Shown here: positions 56,475-64,000 of the stretch, in pieces
Numbering within the stretch: position 1 is the stretch's first letter
How the letters are laid out: each line of letters begins with the position of its first letter
NCBI RefSeq assembly: GCF_002240355.1
Contig: NZ_CP016353.1
Coordinates: 3,708,501-3,772,500, forward strand
DNA: 64,000 nucleotides
Source of the DNA: Prauserella marina
Lineage (GTDB): Bacteria > Actinomycetota > Actinomycetes > Mycobacteriales > Pseudonocardiaceae
Direction: 5' to 3'
The notes under the pieces: generated by a model
What the model was told of the DNA's origin: nothing
The model's input: the letters and a program-made list of their open reading frames with translations, nothing else
The model's database searches: none
Translations under genes and position numbers: made by a program

Positions 56475-57114
56475 GTGCTCGTACCCTCCCCGGTTCCGAA
56501 AGCTCAGCCAGCGACAACGTGTACGAGACGAGCTCACGCAGCGCGGCCGCGGTCGAGGCGGGCTCCCGCGCGTCGCAGGTGATGAGCGGGATGTCCGGGC
56601 TGAGCGCGAGGGCGTCCCTGATCTCGTCCAGCTCGTGGTGGATCTCGCCGTCGAACCTGTTGACCGCGACGATGAACGGGAGGTCCGAGTCGTTCTCGAA
56701 GTAGTTGATCGCCGCGAACGACTGATCGATCCTCGCGGTGTCGACGAGCACGATGGCGCCGAGCGCGCCACGGGAAAGGTCGTCCCACAGGAACCAGAAC
56801 CGGGCCTGTCCCGGCGTGCCGAACAGGTACAACAGCAGGTCCGAATGCAGCGTGATCCTGCCGAAGTCCATCGCGACGGTGGTGGTCGACTTCCCGCCGC
56901 CGGGCGGAAGGTCGTCCACCCCCGAGCCCGCTTCGGTCATCCACGCTTCGGTGTTGAGCGGAGGTACCTCGGAGACGGAGCCGACGAACGTCGTCTTGCC
57001 GACGCCGAAACCGCCTGCGATGACGATCTTCGCGGAAACCGTGAGCAGACCGGCGTCGGTTTCTCCTTCCGAGGGCTCGACCGCCCGCTCAGACCGGTAG
57101 CCGCTTGAGTCCAT
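56467..57114 (-). CDS. cvnD: Conservon GTPase CvnD
   Basis: A 215-residue small GTPase with P-loop GGFGVGKTTFVG, a switch-2-like FGTPGQARFWF and NRFDGE in place of NKxD. It is a Ras/Rab-like protein of the conservon. ATG 57114 is preferred over 57135. Its start overlaps CvnC by 26 nt. Conservon GTPases relay signals from a histidine kinase-like CvnA at the membrane. Confidence 0.9.
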   Translation of the reverse strand: MDSSGYRSERAVEPSEGETDAGLLTVSAKIVIAGGFGVGKTTFVGSVSEVPPLNTEAWMTEAGSGVDDLPPGGGKSTTTVAMDFGRITLHSDLLLYLFGTPGQARFWFLWDDLSRGALGAIVLVDTARIDQSFAAINYFENDSDLPFIVAVNRFDGEIHHELDEIRDALALSPDIPLITCDAREPASTAAALRELVSYTLSLAELSEPGRVRAHA

Positions 57115-57478
57115 CGAGGATCCTCTCGAGTACATTCCGATCGTGCTGGTAGGCCGCCGCGGTGGGGTGGATATAGATCGCCCCCTGCGCGGCGAGATCG
57201 CTTACCAGCACTCGCACCACGCCCAGCGGGATCGTCATCACCACGGACAGCTCCGCGATGGACACCCTGGTACGGGCGCGTTCGTACAACAACTGCGACT
57301 CCGGCATGAGGGAGTCGCTCAGGCTCGGGTCGTAGTGCGGCACCGAGACAAGCGTTTCCACAAGCAAGTCGTAGCGCGGTTTCGTCCGCCCCCCGGTGAG
57401 CGCGTACGGCCGGATGCGCTTGCTGCGCATTTTCCGGTGTGCCTGCGCTGAGGAGTTCTCTTGAGACACAGTGATCAC
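57089..57478 (-). CDS. cvnC: Conservon DUF742 protein CvnC
   Basis: A 129-residue DUF742 protein with RIRPYALTGGRTKPRYDLLV near the start and a winged-helix-like end (MTIPLGVVRVLVSDLAAQG, IYIHPTAA). GTG 57478 follows GAGGAT. It lies between CvnB and CvnD in the canonical order. Confidence 0.9.
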   Translation of the reverse strand: MITVSQENSSAQAHRKMRSKRIRPYALTGGRTKPRYDLLVETLVSVPHYDPSLSDSLMPESQLLYERARTRVSIAELSVVMTIPLGVVRVLVSDLAAQGAIYIHPTAAAYQHDRNVLERILDGLKRLPV

Positions 57479-57491
57479 ATCCTCGCCCGGG

Positions 57492-57938
57492 TCAAGCCTG
57501 CGAACGCCGTGCGGTGAGCACGCGGCGCAGGTCGGCACGGATCTCGGGGGTCAGCGCGTGACCGGCGTTGCGGACGAACTGGGTCATCTCGTACGCGACG
57601 ACCTTCATGTCGCAATCAGGTCCGGTCAGCACCGCGAGACCGGCGCCGGAACCGATGCCCATGAACAAGAAATAGCCTTGCGAGAGCCGGATGATGATCT
57701 GCTCGCAGGTGCCCTTGTCGAACAACGTCGCGCTGTTGCGGGCAAGACTGAGCAACCCGCTGGCGATGGCGGCGAGCTGCTCGGCGTCCTCATTGCTGAC
57801 CTCGTCGGACGCGGTCAGCGGAAACCCGTCAGCCGACATGATCAGCGCGTGCGTGACGCCATGGACCTTGCGGACGAAATCGTTGATCAGCCAGGAGAAG
57901 TTCTGGGTCTGTGCGCTGGAGTCGATGTCGGGTGTCAC
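57492..57938 (-). CDS. cvnB: Conservon roadblock/LC7 protein CvnB
   Basis: A 148-residue roadblock/LC7-fold protein (NFSWLINDFVRKVHGVTHAL, SADGFPLTASDEV, GYFLFMGIGSGAGLAVL). It is a presumed GTPase-activating or scaffolding partner of CvnD. Its GTG start overlaps the CvnA stop (GTGA). Confidence 0.92.
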   Translation of the reverse strand: MTPDIDSSAQTQNFSWLINDFVRKVHGVTHALIMSADGFPLTASDEVSNEDAEQLAAIASGLLSLARNSATLFDKGTCEQIIIRLSQGYFLFMGIGSGAGLAVLTGPDCDMKVVAYEMTQFVRNAGHALTPEIRADLRRVLTARRSQA

Positions 57939-59323
57939 TGCTGCTTTCCCTCAGTGCTCGTGTCGGCTTCGCCACTGCTGCCCTCGCCACGCTCACTGTG
58001 CGCTCCACGGGCGTCGTGCTCGTCTTGGGCCGCCTGCTCGCCGTCGCTGAACGCGCCGAGGTCGGCGAGCAACTGATCTTGTCCCGCCTCGTCGATGGCG
58101 TCCAGGTCGCCGGACAGCGCGGGCGCGGCCTCGCCTTCCTTGTTTCCCGTGGGGTTCTTGAGACTCTTCGACACTCGCCTCGGCAAACCGCTCGCCGTGG
58201 TCCCGCCGATGACGGGAGTCGGTGACGGCCTGCGCCGGGGAGCAGGTGCCTCGTCGGCGGACCTGCTCGGCGTGCGCCGGGGAAGCCCGCCGCCGGTCGC
58301 GCCCTGTTCGTCGTGCGAGGACGGGGATGGAACCGGGGCAGGCAGCGATCCGGAGTTGTTGTGCACGGGTTCCTCGATGTGCTCCGGAAGCCAGTTGCGC
58401 GCGTGCCTTCCGCTCTGACCGAGCACCACGGTCTGCGCGCCCGTCCAGCTCGCCTCCGGCAGTTCGGCGACGAGCGAAGAGGGAACCAGCACCGTCGCCG
58501 TGGTGCCGTGCGGAAGCCTGCGGTCGAGCGAGACTCGCATGTCGTGCCGGACGGCGAGCCTCCTGACGACGGCGAGCCCCATGTGCCGCACCGAGTCGTC
58601 GTCGAGCACCGGCGCGTTGGCCAGGCGGTTGTTCAGCTCCTCAAGACGTTCGGGGGGAAGGCCGATGCCCTCGTCCTCGATCCGCAGGAGCACGCTGCCC
58701 TGTTCGGTGAGGTGCGCGCTCACCCTGACCAGCGAGTTCGGTGGTGATTGGTTGGCGGCGTTGTCCAGCAGTTCGGCCAGTAGCCTGCTGAGGTCCTCCG
58801 CGGCGAAGCCGACGACTCCGAGCGACACCACCCTGCCGATGGTGATGCGGGAGTACTGGTCGATCGACGACATCGCGCCGCGCACCGCGTCGACGAGGGA
58901 CGCCGTGTCGGCCGAACTGTCGCTGGCGTCCCTGCCCGCGAGAACCCTCAGGTTCTCGGCGTTGCGCCGCAACCGGGTCGCGAGGTGGTCGAGCCGGTAG
59001 AGCTGCCCGAGCCGTTCCTCGTCTTCTTCCTTGGTCTCCATCTCCTCAAGCTGGGACAGGAGTGAGTCCACCAGGTTGAGGTCGCGAAGAGCGATGCTCG
59101 CGCAGATGTCGACAAGGGCTTCGGGTGTGTGCTGGGCGGACTCGCCTGCCACGACGGGATCCCCTGGCTGTCCGGCGGGCACCGCGCCGATGGCCAGCCG
59201 GTCGGGAGGTTCGTGCCTCGGGGGATCGAGGATGTGTGCTGCCGCCACTCGCGAGCGGTCCAGCAGCAGTCGTGAGCGGTCCAGCAAGTCTCGCGCTCTC
59301 GCCCGCCTCGCCATGCAGTCCAC
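57935..59323 (-). CDS. cvnA: Conservon histidine kinase-like CvnA, lacking the sensor domain
   Basis: A 462-residue protein. A DHp-like helix RLDHLATRLRRNAENLRVLAG is followed by an ATPase domain (LLAELLDNAANQSPPNSLVR; RIEDEGIGLPPERL). The last ~170 residues are disordered Pro/Ser/Gly-rich. Typical CvnA proteins have an N-terminal membrane sensor and HAMP domain; here the protein starts cytoplasmic (GTG 59323), with no TM helix. AT-rich DNA just upstream argues against a lost 5' exon-like part. Confidence 0.88.
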   Translation of the reverse strand: MDCMARRARARDLLDRSRLLLDRSRVAAAHILDPPRHEPPDRLAIGAVPAGQPGDPVVAGESAQHTPEALVDICASIALRDLNLVDSLLSQLEEMETKEEDEERLGQLYRLDHLATRLRRNAENLRVLAGRDASDSSADTASLVDAVRGAMSSIDQYSRITIGRVVSLGVVGFAAEDLSRLLAELLDNAANQSPPNSLVRVSAHLTEQGSVLLRIEDEGIGLPPERLEELNNRLANAPVLDDDSVRHMGLAVVRRLAVRHDMRVSLDRRLPHGTTATVLVPSSLVAELPEASWTGAQTVVLGQSGRHARNWLPEHIEEPVHNNSGSLPAPVPSPSSHDEQGATGGGLPRRTPSRSADEAPAPRRRPSPTPVIGGTTASGLPRRVSKSLKNPTGNKEGEAAPALSGDLDAIDEAGQDQLLADLGAFSDGEQAAQDEHDARGAHSERGEGSSGEADTSTEGKQQ

Positions 59324-59786
59324 TACTTTCTTTTTGCGTACGGGCCTATATCGGTTCGGTCACCCCCGTGACCGACGCAGCTATGCAAGCAGACCTTGCG
59401 GCCGTTGTCCACAACCAGTTCAAGTTCAGTTGCCTACGGTGACCCCTGGTTGTTCGCTCAGTCAGCAACAGCCGACATCGACAGCCCGGGAAACACCAAC
59501 AACGACCGCCCTGCCCCGAATGCGCGCTTCGGTGTCACCAGGATTTCGCATCCATGCCACCGGAAGTGACCGAACGCGACGAAGATCACCAGCGAACCGG
59601 GTCCCGTGCCGCCGCACTGGCTAACCCTTGACTCGAAGGGCCTGCCGCCACTGATCGCCGGTCTACGGAGAGCAGAACGATCGACTGCCCACCCTGGATC
59701 GACAACAGCGGTGAGTACTTGGCAAGATACGGGCCTTCGGGCGCAGCTTGCAGCTCGCGTGGGACGCGACCGTGGAAGGATCCTCT
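59324..59786. other. 463-bp gap between cvnA and the ATPase-like gene
   Basis: No convincing gene. The part next to cvnA is AT-rich (ACTTTCTTTTTGCGTACGG, from 59325), with minus-strand GATATAGG ~30 bp before the start, a possible -10 element for the conservon. Confidence 0.4.
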
Positions 59787-60371
59787 GTGAACCGCCAGAC
59801 CGCGCAGGTCGACGACCTTCGGCTCGTCGCACTGCCCAGCGCCGTCAACTGCACCGACCTCTTCGTCCGCTTCTCGCTGACTGAATGGTCGTTGCCGGTC
59901 ATGTTCGACGACGCGACGAAAGCCGCGCGGCTGCTCGTGCAGGCCGTCGTGGACACCACCGACGCGAGAGCACCGGGTTTCGTGACGGTGCGGCTCCGGC
60001 TTTCCGGCGACTGCCTGGTGGTCGAGGTCGAGGACGATCAGCGGGCCAGGGTCCACGACGCGGCTCCCCAGGTGCCCGGTATGCGCACCGGCGCCGTTCC
60101 CCTTGAGGGAAGGGGCAAGCTGGTCTGGTGCGAGGTGCCGCTTCCCGGCGGGGTCAGCGCCGACGCCGTCCGCCTTCCGCACAGGGGCGACCGGCGCTCG
60201 CAGATCAACGAGTACACCCAGCAGCCGGAGGCGAGTCCCGGCGGCGCGCGCCACTCCGGCGAGCAGGCGAGCCCGCACGGCGCGCTGCCGCCGTGGCAGC
60301 AGCAGCCCCCCGGCGTCGACCCCGCGCTCGTCGACAGGGTTCTCGTCGGCCTCAAACGACAGGAATGGTGA
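59787..60371 (+). CDS. Small HATPase-like (anti-sigma type) protein
   Basis: A 194-residue protein from GTG 59787 behind GGAAGGA. The central region TDLFVRFSLTEWSLPVMFDD to VVEVEDDQRARVHD resembles RsbW/SpoIIAB-type ATPases common in actinobacteria, but the N-box Asn is not evident. The C-terminus is Gln/Pro-rich. It is divergent from cvnA and may serve the same signalling network. Confidence 0.6.
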   Translation: MNRQTAQVDDLRLVALPSAVNCTDLFVRFSLTEWSLPVMFDDATKAARLLVQAVVDTTDARAPGFVTVRLRLSGDCLVVEVEDDQRARVHDAAPQVPGMRTGAVPLEGRGKLVWCEVPLPGGVSADAVRLPHRGDRRSQINEYTQQPEASPGGARHSGEQASPHGALPPWQQQPPGVDPALVDRVLVGLKRQEW

Positions 60372-60431
60372 GCAGGCCGGCCGCCCGCTGACGCCATCCG
60401 TCCATTATGGACGATCAGAAGCGGGGCGGCG

Positions 60432-60460
60432 TTCACCGGCAGGGACCCCGGCCTTAGAGT
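60432..60460 (+). promoter_or_regulatory. Possible leaderless promoter of bluB
   Basis: TTCACC (60432-60437) and TAGAGT (60455-60460) are 17 bp apart, and GTG 60467 is 7 bp after. This is the usual leaderless spacing. It is read by eye. Confidence 0.4.
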
Positions 60461-60466
60461 CGGGGC

Positions 60467-61210
60467 GTGTCCACTGACTTCATCGCGGCGTTCTACGAGT
60501 TGTGCGCTCGCCGCAGAGACGTGCGCACCGAGTTCACTGGTGCCCCGCTCCCCGAGGACGTACTGCACCGGATACTCACCGCCGCGCACGCGGCGCCCAG
60601 CGTCGGACTGAGCCAGCCGTGGGACTTCGTGCTCGTGCGCGACAGGGCGACGAGGCAGCGATTCCGGGACCACGTCCACGAGGAACGGCGCCGGTTCGCC
60701 GGCGAGCTCAGCGGTGAGCGCGCCGAGACGTTCTCCCGCATCAGCGTCGAGGGCATCATGGAGTCGACGCTGTCGATCGTGGTCACCTACGATCCGCGGC
60801 GCGGCTCCCCTGCCGTCCTCGGCAGGCACGCCATCGCCGACGCCGGGTTGTACTCGGTGTGCCTCGCCATCCAGAATCTCTGGCTCGCCGCGACCGCGGA
60901 AGGGCTCGGCATCGGCTGGGTCAGCTTCTACCGCGAGGACTTCCTGCGCGAACTCGTCGGCATTCCCTCAGCCGTCCGGCCGGTCGCGTGGCTGTGCGCC
61001 GGACCGGTGAGCGAACTGGCTGAGGTTCCCGACCTGGAACGGCACCGCTGGCGCGAAAGGATGCCGTTGGCGGCCGTCGTGCACGACGAGCGCTATCCCG
61101 CCGAACCGGCCACCGCCCCCACGGACGCCGCGGCGCGCAGCACGGCCTCGGCCGAGCGGTCGACGTCGGACTCCTTCGTCGACCAGTTGGACACCGACAC
61201 CCGGATGTAG
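60467..61210 (+). CDS. bluB: 5,6-dimethylbenzimidazole synthase
   Basis: A 247-residue BluB. It cleaves reduced FMN with oxygen to make the lower ligand of vitamin B12. Motifs: RRRDVRTEF near the N-terminus, then AAPSVGLSQPWDFVLVRD, and GRHAIADAGLYSVCLAIQNL. The last ~39 residues lie in the 118-nt overlap with the convergent decarboxylase and look unrelated to BluB, so the natural end of the fold is near DERYPAE. Confidence 0.93.
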   Translation: MSTDFIAAFYELCARRRDVRTEFTGAPLPEDVLHRILTAAHAAPSVGLSQPWDFVLVRDRATRQRFRDHVHEERRRFAGELSGERAETFSRISVEGIMESTLSIVVTYDPRRGSPAVLGRHAIADAGLYSVCLAIQNLWLAATAEGLGIGWVSFYREDFLRELVGIPSAVRPVAWLCAGPVSELAEVPDLERHRWRERMPLAAVVHDERYPAEPATAPTDAAARSTASAERSTSDSFVDQLDTDTRM

Positions 61211-62496
61211 CGGCGTCCGCGCCAGGTGGTGCCGCCGAGCCAGCAGGTTCCCTCGCGCTGTACCTCGGCGATGACCCGGTCGGTGTGCTCGTCGGAGGAG
61301 AAGCGCACGAGTGCTTGGTTGAGCACGATGTCGTTGCCGATCTCGGCTCCGCCTTCGGCGAGCGCGGAGGCGAACCTGCGGGTCAGCGCGCAGGTTCGGC
61401 CGACCAGTTCGGCCACCCCCGACCTTCCCAGCTCGCGCAGCGCCGCCCACACCGCGAAACCCCGCGCCCTTCGCGACGATTCCAGGGTGAAGTCGGCGAG
61501 CGCGGCCTCGCCGCCGGAACCGACGAGGTAGGCGGCGGTGTAGGACACGGCGGCGGCGTGTGCCTCGGGGTCGGCGCAGAAGGCGAACCCGCTGTCGTAG
61601 GGCACGTTGAGCCATTTGTGCCCGTCGCAGGCCCAGGAGTCGGCGAGTTCGACGCCGTCGACGAGCGTGGCGGTGTCCGGGTTCGCCGAGGCCCACAGCC
61701 CGAAGGCACCGTCGACGTGCGCCCAGCCGCCGTGCTGGTGCAGCAGGTCCGTCGCCGCGCGAAGGTCGTCGCAGGCGCCGGTGTTGACGTTGCCTGCTTG
61801 CAGGCAGCCGATAAGGGGACCGCTGCCCTGGTCGAGCACCCTGGCGAGGTCGTCGAGGTCGATCGCGCCGGTGGGATCGGCGCGCACCTCGGTGACCGCA
61901 CTGGTCCCGAAGCCGAGCAGCCGCAACGCCCTGTCGATCGTGGCGTGCCGTTCCTCGCTCGCCACGATCCGGACGGGCGGTGCCCCGGCAAGCCCTCGCG
62001 ACTCCACGTCCCAGCCCGCGTCGGCGAGTACCCTGTGCCTCGCCGCGGCAAGCCCGACGGTGTTGGCCGCCTGTCCTCCCGTGACGAACCCCGTCGACGC
62101 GGTGGCGGGAATGCCGAGCAGCTCCTTGAGCCAGCGTCCCGCGCAATGCTCTGCGGCATCGGCCGCCGGGGAAAGCACCCTGTTGAACGCGTTCTGGTCC
62201 CAGCCGACGGCGAGCAGGTCGGCCGCGGTTGCCGAGGGGAGGGAGCCTCCGGTCACGAACCCGAAGTACCTCGGCCCCGCCGTCGCGACCAAACCCGGCT
62301 CCGCGGCGGCGCACAGTGCCGCGAGCACCGTGTGCGGCGGGCTCGGCCCGGCCGGCAACGCCGAGCCGAAACCGGCCCGTAACGCCTCGGGCTCCACCGG
62401 GGCGGCCACCGGCCGTTCCGGCAGGCTCGCGAGGTAACGCGTGATCTCGTTGGCCGCGGTGCGCAACAGTTCCGCCGTCTCCACCATCTCGCTCAC
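61093..62496 (-). CDS. PLP-dependent group II decarboxylase
   Basis: A 467-residue aspartate-aminotransferase-fold decarboxylase. The PLP lysine is in CDGHKWLNVPYDSG. SEERHATIDRALRLLG and the Asp of HVDGAFGLWA complete the site. The substrate is probably an aromatic or acidic amino acid. GTG 62496 is chosen; an ORF can be extended to 62514. Its 3' end overlaps bluB by 118 nt in antisense. Confidence 0.88.
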   Translation of the reverse strand: MSEMVETAELLRTAANEITRYLASLPERPVAAPVEPEALRAGFGSALPAGPSPPHTVLAALCAAAEPGLVATAGPRYFGFVTGGSLPSATAADLLAVGWDQNAFNRVLSPAADAAEHCAGRWLKELLGIPATASTGFVTGGQAANTVGLAAARHRVLADAGWDVESRGLAGAPPVRIVASEERHATIDRALRLLGFGTSAVTEVRADPTGAIDLDDLARVLDQGSGPLIGCLQAGNVNTGACDDLRAATDLLHQHGGWAHVDGAFGLWASANPDTATLVDGVELADSWACDGHKWLNVPYDSGFAFCADPEAHAAAVSYTAAYLVGSGGEAALADFTLESSRRARGFAVWAALRELGRSGVAELVGRTCALTRRFASALAEGGAEIGNDIVLNQALVRFSSDEHTDRVIAEVQREGTCWLGGTTWRGRRYIRVSVSNWSTKESDVDRSAEAVLRAAASVGAVAGSAG

Positions 62497-62536
62497 GCGA
62501 CCGACTCTACGCACCGGAGGACGCTGTCCGCAGTGC

Positions 62537-64000
62537 TCAGTCGCGTAGCGCCGCCCTGATCAATTCGAGCGGATGCAGTGCCCCGCGTTGCGTCCCGTGC
62601 GCGATCTGCTGCCTGCACGAGACCCCGGTCGCCGCGACGATCGTGCTGTCGGGTTCGGCGGCGACGGCTGGAAAGAGCCGGTCACCGCCCACCCGCATCG
62701 ACAGTTCGTAGTGCTCGGCCTCGAACCCGAACGAACCGGCCATGCCGCAACAGCCCGCGTCGAGGTCGGTCACCTCGGCTCCGGGAATGCGGCGCAGCAG
62801 TCCCGTGGTCGCCGCCGTGCCGACCTCCGCTTTCTGGTGGCAGTGGCCGTGGAAGAGGATGCGCCTTTTCGCGGGCCACCGTTCACCGGAGAGCACCAGA
62901 TCGCCGTCGTCGATCGCCTCGGCCAGCACGTCCTCCAGTTGCCGTACCCTGTCGGCCACCTCGCGGGCTCTCGGATCGCCTTCCAGCAACGACAAGGTCT
63001 CGTCGCGCAGGGTCAGCACGCAGGACGGTTCGCAGCCCACGATCGGCGCACGGGAACCGGCGAGCCTCGCGACCAGCGCGCCCGCCTTCGCCTTCGCGTC
63101 GGACACCAGGCCCTTCGACAGGCTCGACCGCCCGCAACAGCCCTGGCTGACCAGGTTCACCTCGTACCCCGCGCGTTCGAGCAGTTCGACTGCCGCCCTG
63201 CCGATCTCGGGTTCGGTGTAGGTGGTGAACGAGTCGGCCAGCAGGAGGATCGGTCCTCTTCGGCCTGTTCCGCCCTGAGAGCGCCGCCGGAACCAGGACA
63301 CGAGGTGCCGCCGGTGAAATCTGGGCAACGGCCGGGCCGCCGTGATCCCGAGCCGCCGTTCCAGCAACCGCCGCAACACCGGGATTCTGCCTGGCAGGTT
63401 CGACAACGGCGCGGTGGCGGCACCGAGCCGGTTGAGCGACCTGATCGCGCCGAACACCCGTGACCGCAAGGGAATGCCGTGGGTGTCGTGCCGCTGCGCG
63501 AGCGCCTCCGTCTTGAGTTTGGCCATGTCGACGCCGAGCGGACATTCGCTCTTGCACGCCTTGCACATCAGGCACAGGTCGAGCACGTCGTGAAGGCGCT
63601 CGTCGCCGAGCGCGGCTCTCGGGTCCGGTTCGGACAGTGCCTTCACCAATGCGTTGGCTCTTCCCCTCGTCGAGTCCTCTTCGCGCAGCGTGGCCATGTA
63701 GGACGGGCACATCGCGCCGCTGTCGCTCTTGCGGCACAGGCCGATGTTCATGCACCGGTCGGCGGCGCCGCGCATCCCGCCGATCACCTCGAAGTCGAGG
63801 TGGGTCCGCAGCGGCGCGGCCTTCGGCAGCGCGGGATCGCGCAGGTTCTCGGTCATCGCGGGGGCGTCGACGATCTTGCCGGGATTGAGCGTGTTCCCGG
63901 GGTCGAACAGCCGCTTGACCTCACGCATGGCCTCGTAGAGTTCGGGTCCGAACAATTCCCTGTTGAACTCGCTGCGGGCGAGGCCGTCGCCGTGTTCGCT
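62537..64000 (-). CDS. FAD-linked oxidase/Fe-S (GlcD-GlcF or D-lactate type), 5'-truncated
   Basis: 488 codons are visible, and the frame runs off the right edge at 64000. The edge part (SEHGDGLARSEF ... FDPGNTLNPGKI) is the end of an FAD-linked oxidase C-domain. After it come two 4Fe-4S sites (MNIGLCRKSDSGAMCPSY; CLMCKACKSECPLG). Two CCG domains follow (SQGCCGRSSLSKG; DAGCCGMAGSFGFE). This is a fused D-2-hydroxyacid dehydrogenase (D-lactate or glycolate type) that passes electrons to quinone or heterodisulfide. The FAD-binding N-half is outside the window. Confidence 0.9.
   Translation of the reverse strand, partial: SEHGDGLARSEFNRELFGPELYEAMREVKRLFDPGNTLNPGKIVDAPAMTENLRDPALPKAAPLRTHLDFEVIGGMRGAADRCMNIGLCRKSDSGAMCPSYMATLREEDSTRGRANALVKALSEPDPRAALGDERLHDVLDLCLMCKACKSECPLGVDMAKLKTEALAQRHDTHGIPLRSRVFGAIRSLNRLGAATAPLSNLPGRIPVLRRLLERRLGITAARPLPRFHRRHLVSWFRRRSQGGTGRRGPILLLADSFTTYTEPEIGRAAVELLERAGYEVNLVSQGCCGRSSLSKGLVSDAKAKAGALVARLAGSRAPIVGCEPSCVLTLRDETLSLLEGDPRAREVADRVRQLEDVLAEAIDDGDLVLSGERWPAKRRILFHGHCHQKAEVGTAATTGLLRRIPGAEVTDLDAGCCGMAGSFGFEAEHYELSMRVGGDRLFPAVAAEPDSTIVAATGVSCRQQIAHGTQRGALHPLELIRAALRD

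Noticed and set aside
59458-59832. A 124-codon minus-strand frame between cvnA and the ATPase-like gene
   Set aside because: It runs into the plus-strand gene start and has no recognisable domain.

Overview
The window comes from a very GC-rich actinomycete. The likeliest group is the Pseudonocardiales (Amycolatopsis, Prauserella or Saccharomonospora type). This is inferred from pervasive GC third codon positions, frequent GTG starts, a conservon, Streptomyces-type CebR sites, a DprE2-like reductase and a DosR/DevR-type stress island. No 16S gene, tRNA, insertion sequence, phage or CRISPR array was seen.

0-12.5 kb is carbon metabolism. It starts with a TetR/MpaB divergent pair sharing a 45-bp palindrome. 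Then come 4-hydroxy-2-oxovalerate aldolase and acylating acetaldehyde dehydrogenase with a divergent IclR regulator, then xylA with a divergent ROK repressor and shared operator. A complete cellobiose operon follows (cebE-cebF-cebG-bglC-cebR, minus strand) with two perfect TGGGAGCGCTCCCA boxes. 12.5-22 kb holds flavin/F420-type and MBL-fold enzymes, methyltransferases, a DprE2-like reductase, an aromatic hydroxylase plus degenerate MBL pair facing a MarR regulator, a secreted propeller protein and a frameshifted DUF4239 gene.

22.5-27.8 kb is the most distinctive part: two adjacent family 2B encapsulin shell genes (EshA-like, each with an inserted cyclic-nucleotide-binding-like domain), a polyprenyl diphosphate synthase, and an ispH paralogue with a long N-terminal extension and a frameshift. 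It reads as an isoprenoid nanocompartment operon.

27.8-48 kb is a dormancy-type island. It contains two response regulators and two GAF histidine kinases (one pair closely DevR/DosS-like), three Acg-type nitroreductases, a CBS-BON protein, four tandem-domain universal stress proteins, a wax ester synthase interrupted by an in-frame amber codon, an Rv2004c-like APH/ATPase fusion, an Rv1733c-like membrane protein and an alcohol dehydrogenase. Several promoter regions carry sequences resembling the mycobacterial DosR box.

48-64 kb has a large membrane patatin, a Rieske ferredoxin translationally coupled to two amidohydrolases, and a conservon (cvnABCD) running into two StyA-like flavin monooxygenases. 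A small ATPase-like protein, bluB, a PLP decarboxylase and a GlcD/GlcF-type oxidase cut by the window edge follow. A 21-bp dispersed repeat family forms short in-phase arrays in intergenic regions at about 3.9, 4.1, 19.9 and 48.1 kb, with a remnant at 51.3 kb.

Three genes (21.9, 27.5 and 40.9 kb) look broken. Sequencing error cannot be excluded for any of them.
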